Assembly (NCBI GenBank): GCA_022837205.1 | Contig: JALHEL010000007.1 | Span: 1-18,646 of the forward strand | DNA length: 18,646 nt | From: Leptolinea sp. | GTDB lineage: Bacteria; Chloroflexota; Anaerolineae; Anaerolineales; Anaerolineaceae | Direction: 5' to 3' | Part shown: one piece after another, positions 7,362 to 14,613 of the stretch | Numbering within the stretch: the first letter of the stretch is position 1 | Layout of the letters: each line of letters opens with the position of its first letter | Made by a program: the position numbers and the translations under genes | Notes under the pieces: generated by a model | Databases searched by the model: none | The model's input: the letters and a program-made list of their open reading frames with translations, nothing else | Told to the model about the DNA's origin: nothing

Positions 7362-8675
7362 ATGTCAAGCGATAAAGAAAAGATAAAACAAATCTTCAAT
7401 ATTTTTTGGCCGTTGGCAATCAGTTGGCTTTTTATGGCTGTCGATATTCCCTTTGTATCGGCGATTGTCAGTCGAATGCCGCAGCCGGAAATAAACTTAG
7501 CCGCACACAGCGTAGTCTATCCGATCGCATTAATTATTGAAGCACCTATTATTATGATGCTTTCGGTTTCGTTGGCTCTCAGTAAAGACAAAAAGAATTA
7601 TCGTCGTATATATAAATTTATGATGATTCTTTGCGCGGGATTAACCATCATTCATGCTTCAATCAGTTGTACACCTTTGTTTTATTTGGTGGTTGGAAAT
7701 TTAATGGGAGCTCCGAAAGAATTATTACCTTATGCCCGTGTCGAAATGATCATGATGATTCCGTGGACCTGGGCGATCGGATACAGACGCTTTTATCAGG
7801 GAATATTGATTCGGAACGGTCATTCGAAACAAGTAACGATTGGAACCATCATTCGAATGTCTTTTCTAATCGGGGTCCTGCTGATCGGTTACCGGTTACA
7901 AGATTTTGTCAGCGGAACGATGACAGCAGGTGCGGCTTTATCTTCCGGCGTAATCGCTGAAGGACTTTTTTGCGGATTAAAAGGAAGAAAAACCGCCGAC
8001 AGAGATTTTGAAGAAGGAGAATTATCCGAGCTGATATCTTGGGGAGAACTGATTCGATTTGTAATACCGTTGATTTTGACGCAAATAATTAATCTGGGTT
8101 GGATGTCGTTAGGTAGTGCGGCGATGAGTCGAATGATTAATCCGATTGCTTCATTAGCGGTTTGGCCTGTTTTATCCGGGCTTTTAAATATTATTAAATC
8201 TTTTGGCAGTGCATGTAATGAGACGACCTTATCTGTTATCAATCGTGAAGGATTCTATAAAGCTGATCGTAGATTTACATTTTATATAGCAATTTTCAGT
8301 ACATTGTTTTATGCCGCTTTAATTGTTACACCTTTAGGTCGTTTTTGGTTTGAAGGTCTTTCTTCCCTCACACCGGAATTATCCGATCTTGCGAAAAAGG
8401 CCCTTCCTATGATCTTTCTGGTTCCGTTTGTCAATACCTATTTGAATTTTTATCAGGCGATTTTACTCGCCGGAAAAAAGACCAGCGGATTTTTGGAGTC
8501 CCTGTTAATTTATTTAATTTTTATGATATCGATTCTATATATCGGAATTTTGACCCAAAAATGGGAAGGAATCTATGTAATCATGATCGGAATGAATATT
8601 GCGGTACTCGCGCAAACTCTTTGGACAAGATTTCGTGCCAAAAAAATTATTCCGCTATTTGATCACCCAAAATAA
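7362..8675 (+). CDS. MOP/MATE-like 12-TM membrane transporter
   Basis: A 437-residue integral membrane protein with about 12 predicted membrane segments arranged as two halves of six. The halves share an internal repeat: FWPLAISW leading to SRM at residues 37-39 matches FVIPLILT leading to SRM at 256-258, each followed by a Pro and then a short Leu/Ala-rich helix. This pseudo-symmetry and the spacing fit the MOP (MATE/polysaccharide flippase) superfamily. The spread of motifs (RFYQGIL...GHS, LAVWPV) also reminds me of the ANKH-like branch, but I cannot confirm this without a profile search. Substrate is unknown; neither drug export nor lipid flipping can be assigned. The ATG at 7362 has a GAGGA 14 bases upstream. 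The gene converges on the YcgN-like gene with eight bases between stops. Confidence 0.8.
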   Translation: MSSDKEKIKQIFNIFWPLAISWLFMAVDIPFVSAIVSRMPQPEINLAAHSVVYPIALIIEAPIIMMLSVSLALSKDKKNYRRIYKFMMILCAGLTIIHASISCTPLFYLVVGNLMGAPKELLPYARVEMIMMIPWTWAIGYRRFYQGILIRNGHSKQVTIGTIIRMSFLIGVLLIGYRLQDFVSGTMTAGAALSSGVIAEGLFCGLKGRKTADRDFEEGELSELISWGELIRFVIPLILTQIINLGWMSLGSAAMSRMINPIASLAVWPVLSGLLNIIKSFGSACNETTLSVINREGFYKADRRFTFYIAIFSTLFYAALIVTPLGRFWFEGLSSLTPELSDLAKKALPMIFLVPFVNTYLNFYQAILLAGKKTSGFLESLLIYLIFMISILYIGILTQKWEGIYVIMIGMNIAVLAQTLWTRFRAKKIIPLFDHPK

Positions 8676-8683
8676 GATTCGAT

Positions 8684-9178
8684 TTAAATTTCGCTGTCCT
8701 TAATCAAATGATGAATTAATTGCTCTTCAAAATCTATGGAATAATCAGCTCGAATTGCGTTTTGTTTGATTTTTTGGATCTCATTTTGACTGAGCCCATC
8801 ATTAAAGGGAAATTTTATGACGGATTCAATTTTGCGGATTAATTCGGAATGCTTATCCGGATTTTGATATAAAGGATGCCAACAAGAAACGCTTCTTTTT
8901 TCGTATAGACATCGATACGCACAATGTCGAGGCAGCCAATTATGTATTTCTTGGATATTATCCGGAGATATTTTTATGCAAGTCGACATTTTTTGAAACC
9001 GATCAGGATAAACCTCACATAATCCGGATTCGAGATTTAAATAAGGACATACTACTTCGGTATAAAAAATTTCCGAAGTGTCCTCATCTTCAATTTTATA
9101 AAAGCAGCAAACTCCGCAATGATCGCATAAAAGTTCCCATTCCGATTCGGTAAAAAGATTTTGAAGACAATTTTCCAT
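8684..9178 (-). CDS. YcgN-like (UPF0260) cysteine-cluster protein
   Basis: A 164-residue cytosolic protein that follows E. coli YcgN closely. It has SEWELLCDHCGVCC (C18, C21, C24, C25), then DEDTSEIFYTEVVCPYLN with C44, C54 in SGLCEVYPDRF, C67 in STCIKISPDN, and WLPRHCAYRCLYE with C86 and C90. The WHPL box follows C99. The conserved cysteines suggest metal or Fe-S binding, as in the related YkgJ-type proteins; this is inferred and the activity is unknown. About 45 C-terminal residues diverge from YcgN. The gene lies 27 bases after the dus stop on the same strand, probably the last gene of that operon. Only a weak purine-rich Shine-Dalgarno (AAAGAAA) is visible. Confidence 0.9.
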   Translation of the reverse strand: MENCLQNLFTESEWELLCDHCGVCCFYKIEDEDTSEIFYTEVVCPYLNLESGLCEVYPDRFQKMSTCIKISPDNIQEIHNWLPRHCAYRCLYEKRSVSCWHPLYQNPDKHSELIRKIESVIKFPFNDGLSQNEIQKIKQNAIRADYSIDFEEQLIHHLIKDSEI

Positions 9179-9205
9179 TTTTATATTTTCTTTGAATTGA
9201 AAAAA

Positions 9206-10192
9206 CTAAATAAGTTGAGCGGTAGAAATAATCAAATCGGTAAACTTTTCAGTAAATAAGTCAGGATCCGAAGTAGTCAGTAAATCCCGAATCAGGTGTT
9301 TTTCCAAACCGGTATGGGATAAATATTTTTTGGCATACTTCCGAAACAGAATGCAACCCCGAGTATCACCGTAAAAACTTTTCATCAGAGACAAATGTTC
9401 CAAACAAATTTCTTGAAATAAGAACAAAGGAACCTCATCCGCATCATAACCGGCAAAAATCCATGGATTTTGCAGAGCGGCACGTCCGATCATAACAGCA
9501 TCGCAACCTGTATAATCAAGCATCGATTTTATCTCAGCAACGGCATTGATATCTCCATTACCGATGACCGGAATTTGAAGTGTTTGTTTTAATAAAGCAA
9601 TTGCATCCCAATTCGGATTTCCTGAAAACAATTGTTTACCGGTACGTGCGTGCAATGTAACCATTGCCGCGCCGTTATCTTGTAAGATTTTACCGATCTC
9701 CAAGAAGTTAATGCTTTCATTATCCCATCCCAAACGAATTTTTGCCGTTATCGGGACCGAAAGTCGACCGGTTAATCCCGAAATTATTTCTGCAACCAAA
9801 TGGGGATCTTTTAATAAACCGACACCGGCACCCCGGTTAGCAACATGGCTGATTGAACAGCCCATATTGATATCAATCCAATCGGGATTCCACTTATTAA
9901 CTATGATCTCCGCCCCTCGAATAATCCGGTCGGGATTATTGTCAAAAAGCTGAATTCCTATCGGGCGTTCGGACGGTTGAAAAGAACATCTTTCTTCATA
10001 TTTCGTATTACGAGAGACAACCTCCATCGTGTTAACGAATTCCGTAATACTGGCGGCGGATCCAAGTTTCCTGGTAATTTGACGGAAGGGACTGTCGCTA
10101 TATCCATCCATGGGAGCAAGTATTGTTTTTCCCCGAACCGGTATATCCCCGATAAAAAAAATTGAGCTGTTCAAGCTCGACATAAAAGCCAT
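9206..10192 (-). CDS. dus: tRNA-dihydrouridine synthase (DusB-like)
   Basis: A 328-residue FMN enzyme that reduces specific uridines in the tRNA D-loop or variable region with NADPH. Visible are the N-terminal ILAPMDGYSDSPFRQ FMN site (residues 24-38), the catalytic Cys112 in DINMGCSISHVANRGAGVGLL (107-127), K151 in ITAKIRLGW, H181 in HARTGKQLFSG, and the GNGDI and MIGRAALQNPW phosphate-binding strands. The usual GCP after the catalytic motif is GCS here. Length matches DusB. The first ATG (10192) lies inside the end of the upstream CcbP-like gene, a 22-base overlap; Met4 at 10183 is an alternative. Neither has a good Shine-Dalgarno, which suggests translational coupling. Which uridine it modifies cannot be told. 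Confidence 0.95.
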   Translation of the reverse strand: MAFMSSLNSSIFFIGDIPVRGKTILAPMDGYSDSPFRQITRKLGSAASITEFVNTMEVVSRNTKYEERCSFQPSERPIGIQLFDNNPDRIIRGAEIIVNKWNPDWIDINMGCSISHVANRGAGVGLLKDPHLVAEIISGLTGRLSVPITAKIRLGWDNESINFLEIGKILQDNGAAMVTLHARTGKQLFSGNPNWDAIALLKQTLQIPVIGNGDINAVAEIKSMLDYTGCDAVMIGRAALQNPWIFAGYDADEVPLFLFQEICLEHLSLMKSFYGDTRGCILFRKYAKKYLSHTGLEKHLIRDLLTTSDPDLFTEKFTDLIISTAQLI

Positions 10193-10857
10193 GCTTCATA
10201 TGCGTTCAGTATTCTGGCATTTTTTGACAGTTCATTGGTCATTCCGATATCCTGCAGCGGGAGGATAAAATATTTCCCCTTAAACTGAACTTCGCAAAAT
10301 ATGCCGAGAGGATAATCCCAGCCTGCCAATCCCTGAACATTTACCGAATCGGAAGGTTGTAAAATTCCGTCATCCGGTTCGTATTCATAAAAAATCGTAG
10401 CTTCGAAAGGGAAGCGCAAATTTTGATTCAGATACTTTAGCCATGTATCATAAGGAGAACGGTCTGTTTTTTCCTTGTCATTCGGAAACAACGATTGAAT
10501 TAATTTACCGGATCTCCCGAAATATTGCCAAAATAAGCGCGCTCCGATGGCATTTTTCTCCCACTCTACAGCATCGGCATTATATTCCCCTTCAACTTTT
10601 AAAAGAATGTGTTCAGGGACGATCTTATACGACCATTCTTTTTCATCTGTAAACAGTTTAATATAATAGACATCCGGGAGTTGTTTTAATGTTTTTTCCG
10701 TCCATTCAATTAAATATAGGGTTTCGTCAGGGTTGTTTTCTTCAGGTGAAAATATCATTCGAACAACCCCTTCATGCCCTTTCAGATTAATGGCGCTATC
10801 TTCGTCGATAAAACTGTGATTGACCCTGACTATGTTTCCGATGGTAATAGGTTCCAT
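10171..10857 (-). CDS. CcbP-like protein with N-terminal SH3/KOW-like domain
   Basis: A 228-residue cytosolic protein. The C-terminal part (about 135-225) resembles the CcbP calcium-binding family: a W..YL followed by LRFPFEATIFYEYE, then an acidic patch, a SVNVQGLAG strand, a GIFCEVQFKGKYFILPL strand and a final NAYEAWLL. The N-terminal part (about 5-88) reads like a small beta-barrel, GNIVRVNHSFID, HEGVVRMIF, TLYLIEW and SYKIVPEHILL, similar to SH3/KOW-type folds. Residues 94-115 form a helix. CcbP in cyanobacteria sequesters calcium; here acidic residues are present, but binding is inference. A good Shine-Dalgarno (AAGGAA, 10865-10870 on the minus strand) supports the start. Its 3' end overlaps dus by 22 bases and it heads a likely dus-ycgN operon. 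Confidence 0.75.
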   Translation of the reverse strand: MEPITIGNIVRVNHSFIDEDSAINLKGHEGVVRMIFSPEENNPDETLYLIEWTEKTLKQLPDVYYIKLFTDEKEWSYKIVPEHILLKVEGEYNADAVEWEKNAIGARLFWQYFGRSGKLIQSLFPNDKEKTDRSPYDTWLKYLNQNLRFPFEATIFYEYEPDDGILQPSDSVNVQGLAGWDYPLGIFCEVQFKGKYFILPLQDIGMTNELSKNARILNAYEAWLLCRA

Positions 10858-10884
10858 TGAAAAATTCCTTTCATATCGGAAACG

Positions 10885-10890
10885 ATTATA
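10885..10890 (-). promoter_or_regulatory. Candidate -10 box for the CcbP-dus-ycgN operon
   Basis: Read on the minus strand this is a consensus TATAAT, 27 bases upstream of the CcbP-like ATG. The expected -35 position falls inside the serA terminator stem and matches poorly. The box follows the terminator, so a restart of transcription here for the next operon is plausible. Confidence 0.35.
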
Positions 10891-10901
10891 CTATTCCGAG
10901 A

Positions 10902-10942
10902 AAAAAACAGCCTGCGTTCACAAAAAAAGCAGGCTGTTTTTT
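10902..10942. terminator. Strong bidirectional intrinsic terminator after serA
   Basis: A perfect 14-bp inverted repeat, AAAAAACAGCCTGC (10902-10915) and GCAGGCTGTTTTTT (10929-10942), around a 13-base loop. The GC core (CAGCCTGC) followed by a T run on either strand is a classical Rho-independent terminator. On the minus strand it lies 13 bases past the serA stop, so it should end the serC-serA transcript. It is the only convincing intrinsic terminator I see in the window. Confidence 0.9.
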
Positions 10943-10955
10943 AATTTTAAACTAC

Positions 10956-11879
10956 CTATTTATTTACTTGATATTTTTTATCTCCGGTTAAGAAGAAGCT
11001 GACGATCTGATTTGCGGCGGCTGTACCGGCGTTATTATTCGCTTCAGATGTCTGGGCACCACATTTTTTCGGAGTGAAGAAGAATCTACCAGGGAATTTT
11101 TCTTCGATAACAGCTTTATTTGACGGTGCGACATCGGCAAGATAATGGAAATCAGGTCTGGTTTCAAACATTTTAAGTAAATCGTCTTCATCTATAATTT
11201 CTGCCCGTGCGCTGTTGATCAAAACAGCTCCCTGCGGCATAAGTGACATTAAATCATAATTGATTGATTTAATAGTAGAGGGAAGGGCAGGGATATGGAG
11301 AGAAACATATTGACACGTTTTATAAAGGTATTTTATATCTTCTACCGGGAATACATTATATTCATAGCCTGCTTCGAATGGGACGAAAATATCATAAAAA
11401 TGGACGTACATTCCCAATCCATTGGCTATTCTTGCCAAACATTTTCCTACGGCACCGAAGCCTTGAATTCCGAGTTTTTTGCCTTTCAATTCTGTTCCGG
11501 TTGAGCCGTCATAAAAATTTCTGGCATTCATAATCATCATGCCCGCAACAAGTTCGGCAACCGCATTGGAGTTTTGTCCCGGAGTGTTTTCGACAACGAT
11601 ACCTCTTTCCTTCGCTGCTTGAAGATCAATATTGTCGTAACCGGCACCGGCACGAACAATGATCTCCAAATTGGGGGCATGATCAATAACATCTTTGGTG
11701 ATCTCATCGCTTCGGACAATGAGTCCGTTTACATCCGCAACCGCTTCATATAATTGGTTTACATCTGTATATTTCTCGAGCAATTTCACCGTAATGTCAC
11801 CGCTTTCCAAAATGCTTTTAATTTTTTCAACAGCTGCTTTGGAAAAAGGCTTTTCTGTCGCAATCAATACTTTCTTCAT
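10956..11879 (-). CDS. serA: Short-form D-3-phosphoglycerate dehydrogenase
   Basis: A 307-residue NAD-dependent D-2-hydroxyacid dehydrogenase lacking the ASB and ACT domains of long SerA, so serine feedback through ACT is not expected. The Rossmann motif is KLGIQGFGAVGK (135-146), with VRAGAGYDNID at 75-85. The expected order follows: INSARAEIIDEDDL with R225, LADVAPSNK, then TPKKCGAQTSEAN. R225 is kept, but the usual catalytic Glu aligns with N254 and the usual His (TPHIG) with K271. Short SerA proteins with Lys at that place are known to me from Bacteroides/Entamoeba-type enzymes (recollection). I chose ATG 11879 because MKKVLIATEKPF is the natural start and AAGAAAGGG lies seven bases upstream. 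The longer frame from 11936 overlaps serC. The gene is 22 bases after serC, so the pathway context supports the function. Confidence 0.9.
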   Translation of the reverse strand: MKKVLIATEKPFSKAAVEKIKSILESGDITVKLLEKYTDVNQLYEAVADVNGLIVRSDEITKDVIDHAPNLEIIVRAGAGYDNIDLQAAKERGIVVENTPGQNSNAVAELVAGMMIMNARNFYDGSTGTELKGKKLGIQGFGAVGKCLARIANGLGMYVHFYDIFVPFEAGYEYNVFPVEDIKYLYKTCQYVSLHIPALPSTIKSINYDLMSLMPQGAVLINSARAEIIDEDDLLKMFETRPDFHYLADVAPSNKAVIEEKFPGRFFFTPKKCGAQTSEANNNAGTAAANQIVSFFLTGDKKYQVNK

Positions 11880-11886
11880 GAGATGG

Positions 11887-11895
11887 CCCTTTCTT
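11887..11895 (-). promoter_or_regulatory. Ribosome binding site that decides the serA start
   Basis: AAGAAAGGG on the minus strand ends seven bases before the ATG at 11879. It lies in the serC-serA spacer and supports this start over the in-frame ATG at 11936, which has no such site and sits inside serC. Confidence 0.7.
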
Positions 11896-11901
11896 GTTGA
11901 A

Positions 11902-12972
11902 TTAGTGTGCTTTTTCAAATTCGTGGATTGTATCAATCAGAGCATCGACGCTTTCCATCGGTAAAGCGTTGTAACAGGATGCACGAAAACCTCCCACAGA
12001 ACGATGCCCTTTGATACCGACCAAACCGCGTTGTTTTGCAAGGTCAAGAAATGCGGTTTCAAGTTCACTATATTCCGGTTTCAGAACAAAGCAAATGTTC
12101 ATCCGAGAGCGATCCTGTGGGTCCTCAACGGTAGCTTTAAACAATTTACTGGAATCCAAAGCATCGTAAATCTTAGAAGAGCGAGCAATCGCCCGTTTTT
12201 CCATTTCCTTGACACCGCCGCTTTGTTCCATCCATTCCATCGTTTTTAATCCGGCAAAAATCGGGAAGACCGGAGGAGTATTTTTCATGGAATTGTTCTC
12301 GACATGTACTTTATAATTTGCCATCGTCGGAACCGGTCGAACAACTTTATCCATAAATGAATCTTTGATAATTACAATCGTAACGCCGGCGGGAGCAAAA
12401 TTCTTCTGTGCACCGCCGAAAATCAGACTGTATTTTGAAACGTCTACAGGTCGACTAAAGATATCGGATGACATATCGGCGACCAACGGGACTTTGCAAT
12501 CAAAATCCTCACGAATTTCAGTCCCTTCGATGGTATTATTGCTGCAAATCTCAAAATAATCCGCATCTTCGGGAACCGTATAATTTTTGGGAATATAAGA
12601 ATAATTTTTATCCTTGGAAGAAGCTACGATATCCACTTCGCCGAATAATTTAGCTTCTTTGATTCCACCCATCGCCCAAGTACCCGTATCAAGATAAGCG
12701 GCTTTTTTGCCCAAGAAATTGTAAGGAACAGTATAAAATTGAGTCGAAGCCCCGCCGCCCAAGAAGATTACGGAGTAACCTGACGGAATATCAAGAAGGC
12801 GTTTCGTCGCTGCAACTGCATTGTCCATTACTGCGTCAAATTCTTTTGAACGGTGAGAAACGGAAAGAATAGAAAGCCCTGTATTATCAAAATCCTTTAT
12901 TGCTTCTATGCATTTTTCATAAGTGTAATCAGGAAGGATTGCAGGACCGGCATTAAAATTATGTTTTTTCAT
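11902..12972 (-). CDS. serC: Phosphoserine aminotransferase
   Basis: A 356-residue class V PLP-dependent transaminase that converts 3-phosphohydroxypyruvate and glutamate to phosphoserine and 2-oxoglutarate. The N-terminus NFNAGPAILP is the SerC hallmark. SILSVSHRSKEF, FLGGGASTQF (70-79), GTWA, DMSSDIFSRP with D166 near the cofactor, and the PLP lysine K190 in IFGGAQKNFAPAGVT follow in the expected order. The C-terminus GHRSVGGFRASCYNALP binds substrate phosphate. Length is normal (about 360). A strong Shine-Dalgarno, AAGGAGA (12977-12983 on the minus strand), supports the start. It is the first gene of a serC-serA operon that ends at the terminator at 10902-10942. Confidence 0.97.
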   Translation of the reverse strand: MKKHNFNAGPAILPDYTYEKCIEAIKDFDNTGLSILSVSHRSKEFDAVMDNAVAATKRLLDIPSGYSVIFLGGGASTQFYTVPYNFLGKKAAYLDTGTWAMGGIKEAKLFGEVDIVASSKDKNYSYIPKNYTVPEDADYFEICSNNTIEGTEIREDFDCKVPLVADMSSDIFSRPVDVSKYSLIFGGAQKNFAPAGVTIVIIKDSFMDKVVRPVPTMANYKVHVENNSMKNTPPVFPIFAGLKTMEWMEQSGGVKEMEKRAIARSSKIYDALDSSKLFKATVEDPQDRSRMNICFVLKPEYSELETAFLDLAKQRGLVGIKGHRSVGGFRASCYNALPMESVDALIDTIHEFEKAH

Positions 12973-13133
12973 TATTTCTCCTTATATCAAATCAGAAAAT
13001 TATGATTTTATTTATCGATTCCCGCTTTACATCTATCTGAACCGCAAGAAAGATGTCGGGATTTTGTATACTTTTATTCTAATCCAGTGATAAATAATTT
13101 TGGTAATGTAATTGTCATACAATTAAAATTACA
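12973..13133 (-). promoter_or_regulatory. serC upstream region with nested inverted repeats
   Basis: This 161-bp spacer separates lysA from serC. At its distal end, ATGTAATT (13106-13113) and AATTACAT (13127-13134) form an 8-bp inverted repeat. Inside it, TAATTGT (13109-13115) and ACAATTA (13119-13125) form a second repeat around CAT. The outer repeat touches the lysA stop codon. A possible -10 (TATACA) with a TTATCA 18 bases further upstream lies between these repeats and serC on the minus strand. The repeats could be an operator for the serine operon or a weak end signal for lysA; there is no T tract after them, so an operator is the better guess. I see no amino-acid riboswitch or T-box. 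Confidence 0.35.
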
Positions 13134-14441
13134 TCAATCCCACCAACTGTTTTGCTCAAGATTTTCTCTTTCTTGGAGAACTTCGACTTTCCCTTCTGGT
13201 TCTAACCATAAAACAACGGGACGGGGAGCCAAATTATAATTTGAAGCCATACTTAATTGATATGCACCCGCTACCGGAATCATTAATAAGTCGCCGTAGT
13301 TAAGATCAGGGAGCATAACGTTATCAATTAAAACATCCCCGCTTTCGCAATATTTTCCGACAACTTTGCATGGATTCTTACGACTATGAACCGATTGATC
13401 AACCGGGGTCGCCGTATATTTTGCCTGGTACAGCGCATTTCTGGGATTATCGGACATCCCACCGTCAACCGCTATGATCTTCTCACCGTTTACGGATTTT
13501 TTCTGAGTTCCTATTTGATAGATAGCTACTCCCGAGCGGGCGACAATGAAACGCCCCGATTCTAAAATCAATTTCGGCAAACGGATTTGATAACGGTTAC
13601 ATTTTTTCGTAATTGTTTCCGAGATGGCTTTTACCCATTGTTCCGGATTGCTATCCGGATCGTCTTCAACATACGGAACACCCCAACCTCCTCCGGGGCT
13701 CAATTCAAGCGGAGTGTAGTTACAATTTATCGCTAAATCGAACATTTTCTCTATTGCGATTTGATAGGGAAGCGGATCAAAGAGTTGAGATCCTAAATGG
13801 CAATGCAACCCCGTAAGACAAAGAGCTGAAGAATTTACGGCATATTCGATCGCGTTTGCCGCATCACCATTTATGATATGAAACCCAAATTTGCTGGTCG
13901 CAGCGGAAGTTTCGATATGAGGATGAGTGGCAACGCGGATGTCCGGAGTAATCCTCAGCCAAATTTGAGCAACCTTTTTTTTCGAATTTGCGATCCTTTC
14001 TGTCAACAGCAATTCATCCATATTATCGACAACAATCGCATGGATATTTTGGTCAACGGCAATTTCTATCTCTTCGATAGATTTATTGTTCCCGTGAAAA
14101 TGAATTCGGTCCGGACTGAAACCCGCAGCCAGTGCAAATCGAAGTTCCGTCAGACTTACAACATCTAAATCGACTTCCTCGGTCGCTATTTTTGAGGCAA
14201 ATTTTCGTGATAAATAAGCTTTGGAAGCATACGCGATAGTTCCCGGACCGGAATAAAAATCAGCCATTGCCGATCGGATTCGATGTATGTTTTCGTGAAT
14301 GGTATCCCGGTCATAAATATAGAAAGGTGTGCGATATGATTCAGCCAGATCGGAAAGATCCGAACCGGCGATTGTGAAATGATTTTTTGAATTGATCGTT
14401 GCTGATATTGGATATAAACGTTTTAAATCGGAATCTGTCAT
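13134..14441 (-). CDS. lysA: Diaminopimelate decarboxylase
   Basis: A 435-residue fold-III PLP enzyme that makes lysine from meso-diaminopimelate. The cofactor lysine is K74 in AYASKAYLSRK. HFHGNNKS, the strand TPDIRVATHPHIETS, the HCHLGSQLFDP box, ELSPGGGWGVPY (the GGG phosphate loop), ILESGRFIVA and the active-site Cys in GKYCESGDVL all fit LysA. The order and length match the family (about 420-440). The start at 14441 gives a natural N-terminal extension before TPFYIYD. A weak AAGGA is 12 bases upstream. No same-strand partner from the lysine pathway is present. The gene precedes serC on the same strand but is separated by 161 bases with its own signals. Confidence 0.97.
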   Translation of the reverse strand: MTDSDLKRLYPISATINSKNHFTIAGSDLSDLAESYRTPFYIYDRDTIHENIHRIRSAMADFYSGPGTIAYASKAYLSRKFASKIATEEVDLDVVSLTELRFALAAGFSPDRIHFHGNNKSIEEIEIAVDQNIHAIVVDNMDELLLTERIANSKKKVAQIWLRITPDIRVATHPHIETSAATSKFGFHIINGDAANAIEYAVNSSALCLTGLHCHLGSQLFDPLPYQIAIEKMFDLAINCNYTPLELSPGGGWGVPYVEDDPDSNPEQWVKAISETITKKCNRYQIRLPKLILESGRFIVARSGVAIYQIGTQKKSVNGEKIIAVDGGMSDNPRNALYQAKYTATPVDQSVHSRKNPCKVVGKYCESGDVLIDNVMLPDLNYGDLLMIPVAGAYQLSMASNYNLAPRPVVLWLEPEGKVEVLQERENLEQNSWWD

Positions 14442-14613
14442 GATCTGCGATCGTCCTTGGTTCAGTAATTCGTTTTTAATAAAAAAACGTTATTTCTATA
14501 AATTATATTCGAGCCCGGGATTATTCATAAATAAAGTTTTATTCAACAATTTGATATAAAATTAGGGAGACGATTACCTAATTTATTACGAAGAAAGAAG
14601 AAAACGGATATCG
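14442..14613. promoter_or_regulatory. Divergent promoter region between lysA and wecE
   Basis: A 172-bp AT-rich spacer. On the minus strand a consensus TATAAT (14502-14507) lies 61 bases before the lysA ATG, with TTATGA 17 bases upstream as a partial -35, giving a plausible lysA promoter. On the plus strand TATAAAAT just before AGGGAG may serve wecE, but no convincing -35 is seen. A CCCGGG sits between them. No hairpin or riboswitch was recognised. Confidence 0.35.

Noticed and set aside
7631..7960. 109-codon plus-strand frame within the transporter gene
   Set aside because: Out-of-frame shadow with polar, low-complexity composition; the membrane protein frame is clearly the coding one.
7889..8242. 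117-codon minus-strand frame within the transporter gene
   Set aside because: Antisense shadow; no recognisable domain and no start signal.
11880..11936. Longer serA start inside serC
   Set aside because: No family match for the extra 19 residues, no ribosome binding site, and a good site lies just before 11879.
13878..14168. 96-codon plus-strand frame across lysA
   Set aside because: Antisense shadow of lysA, without ribosome binding site.
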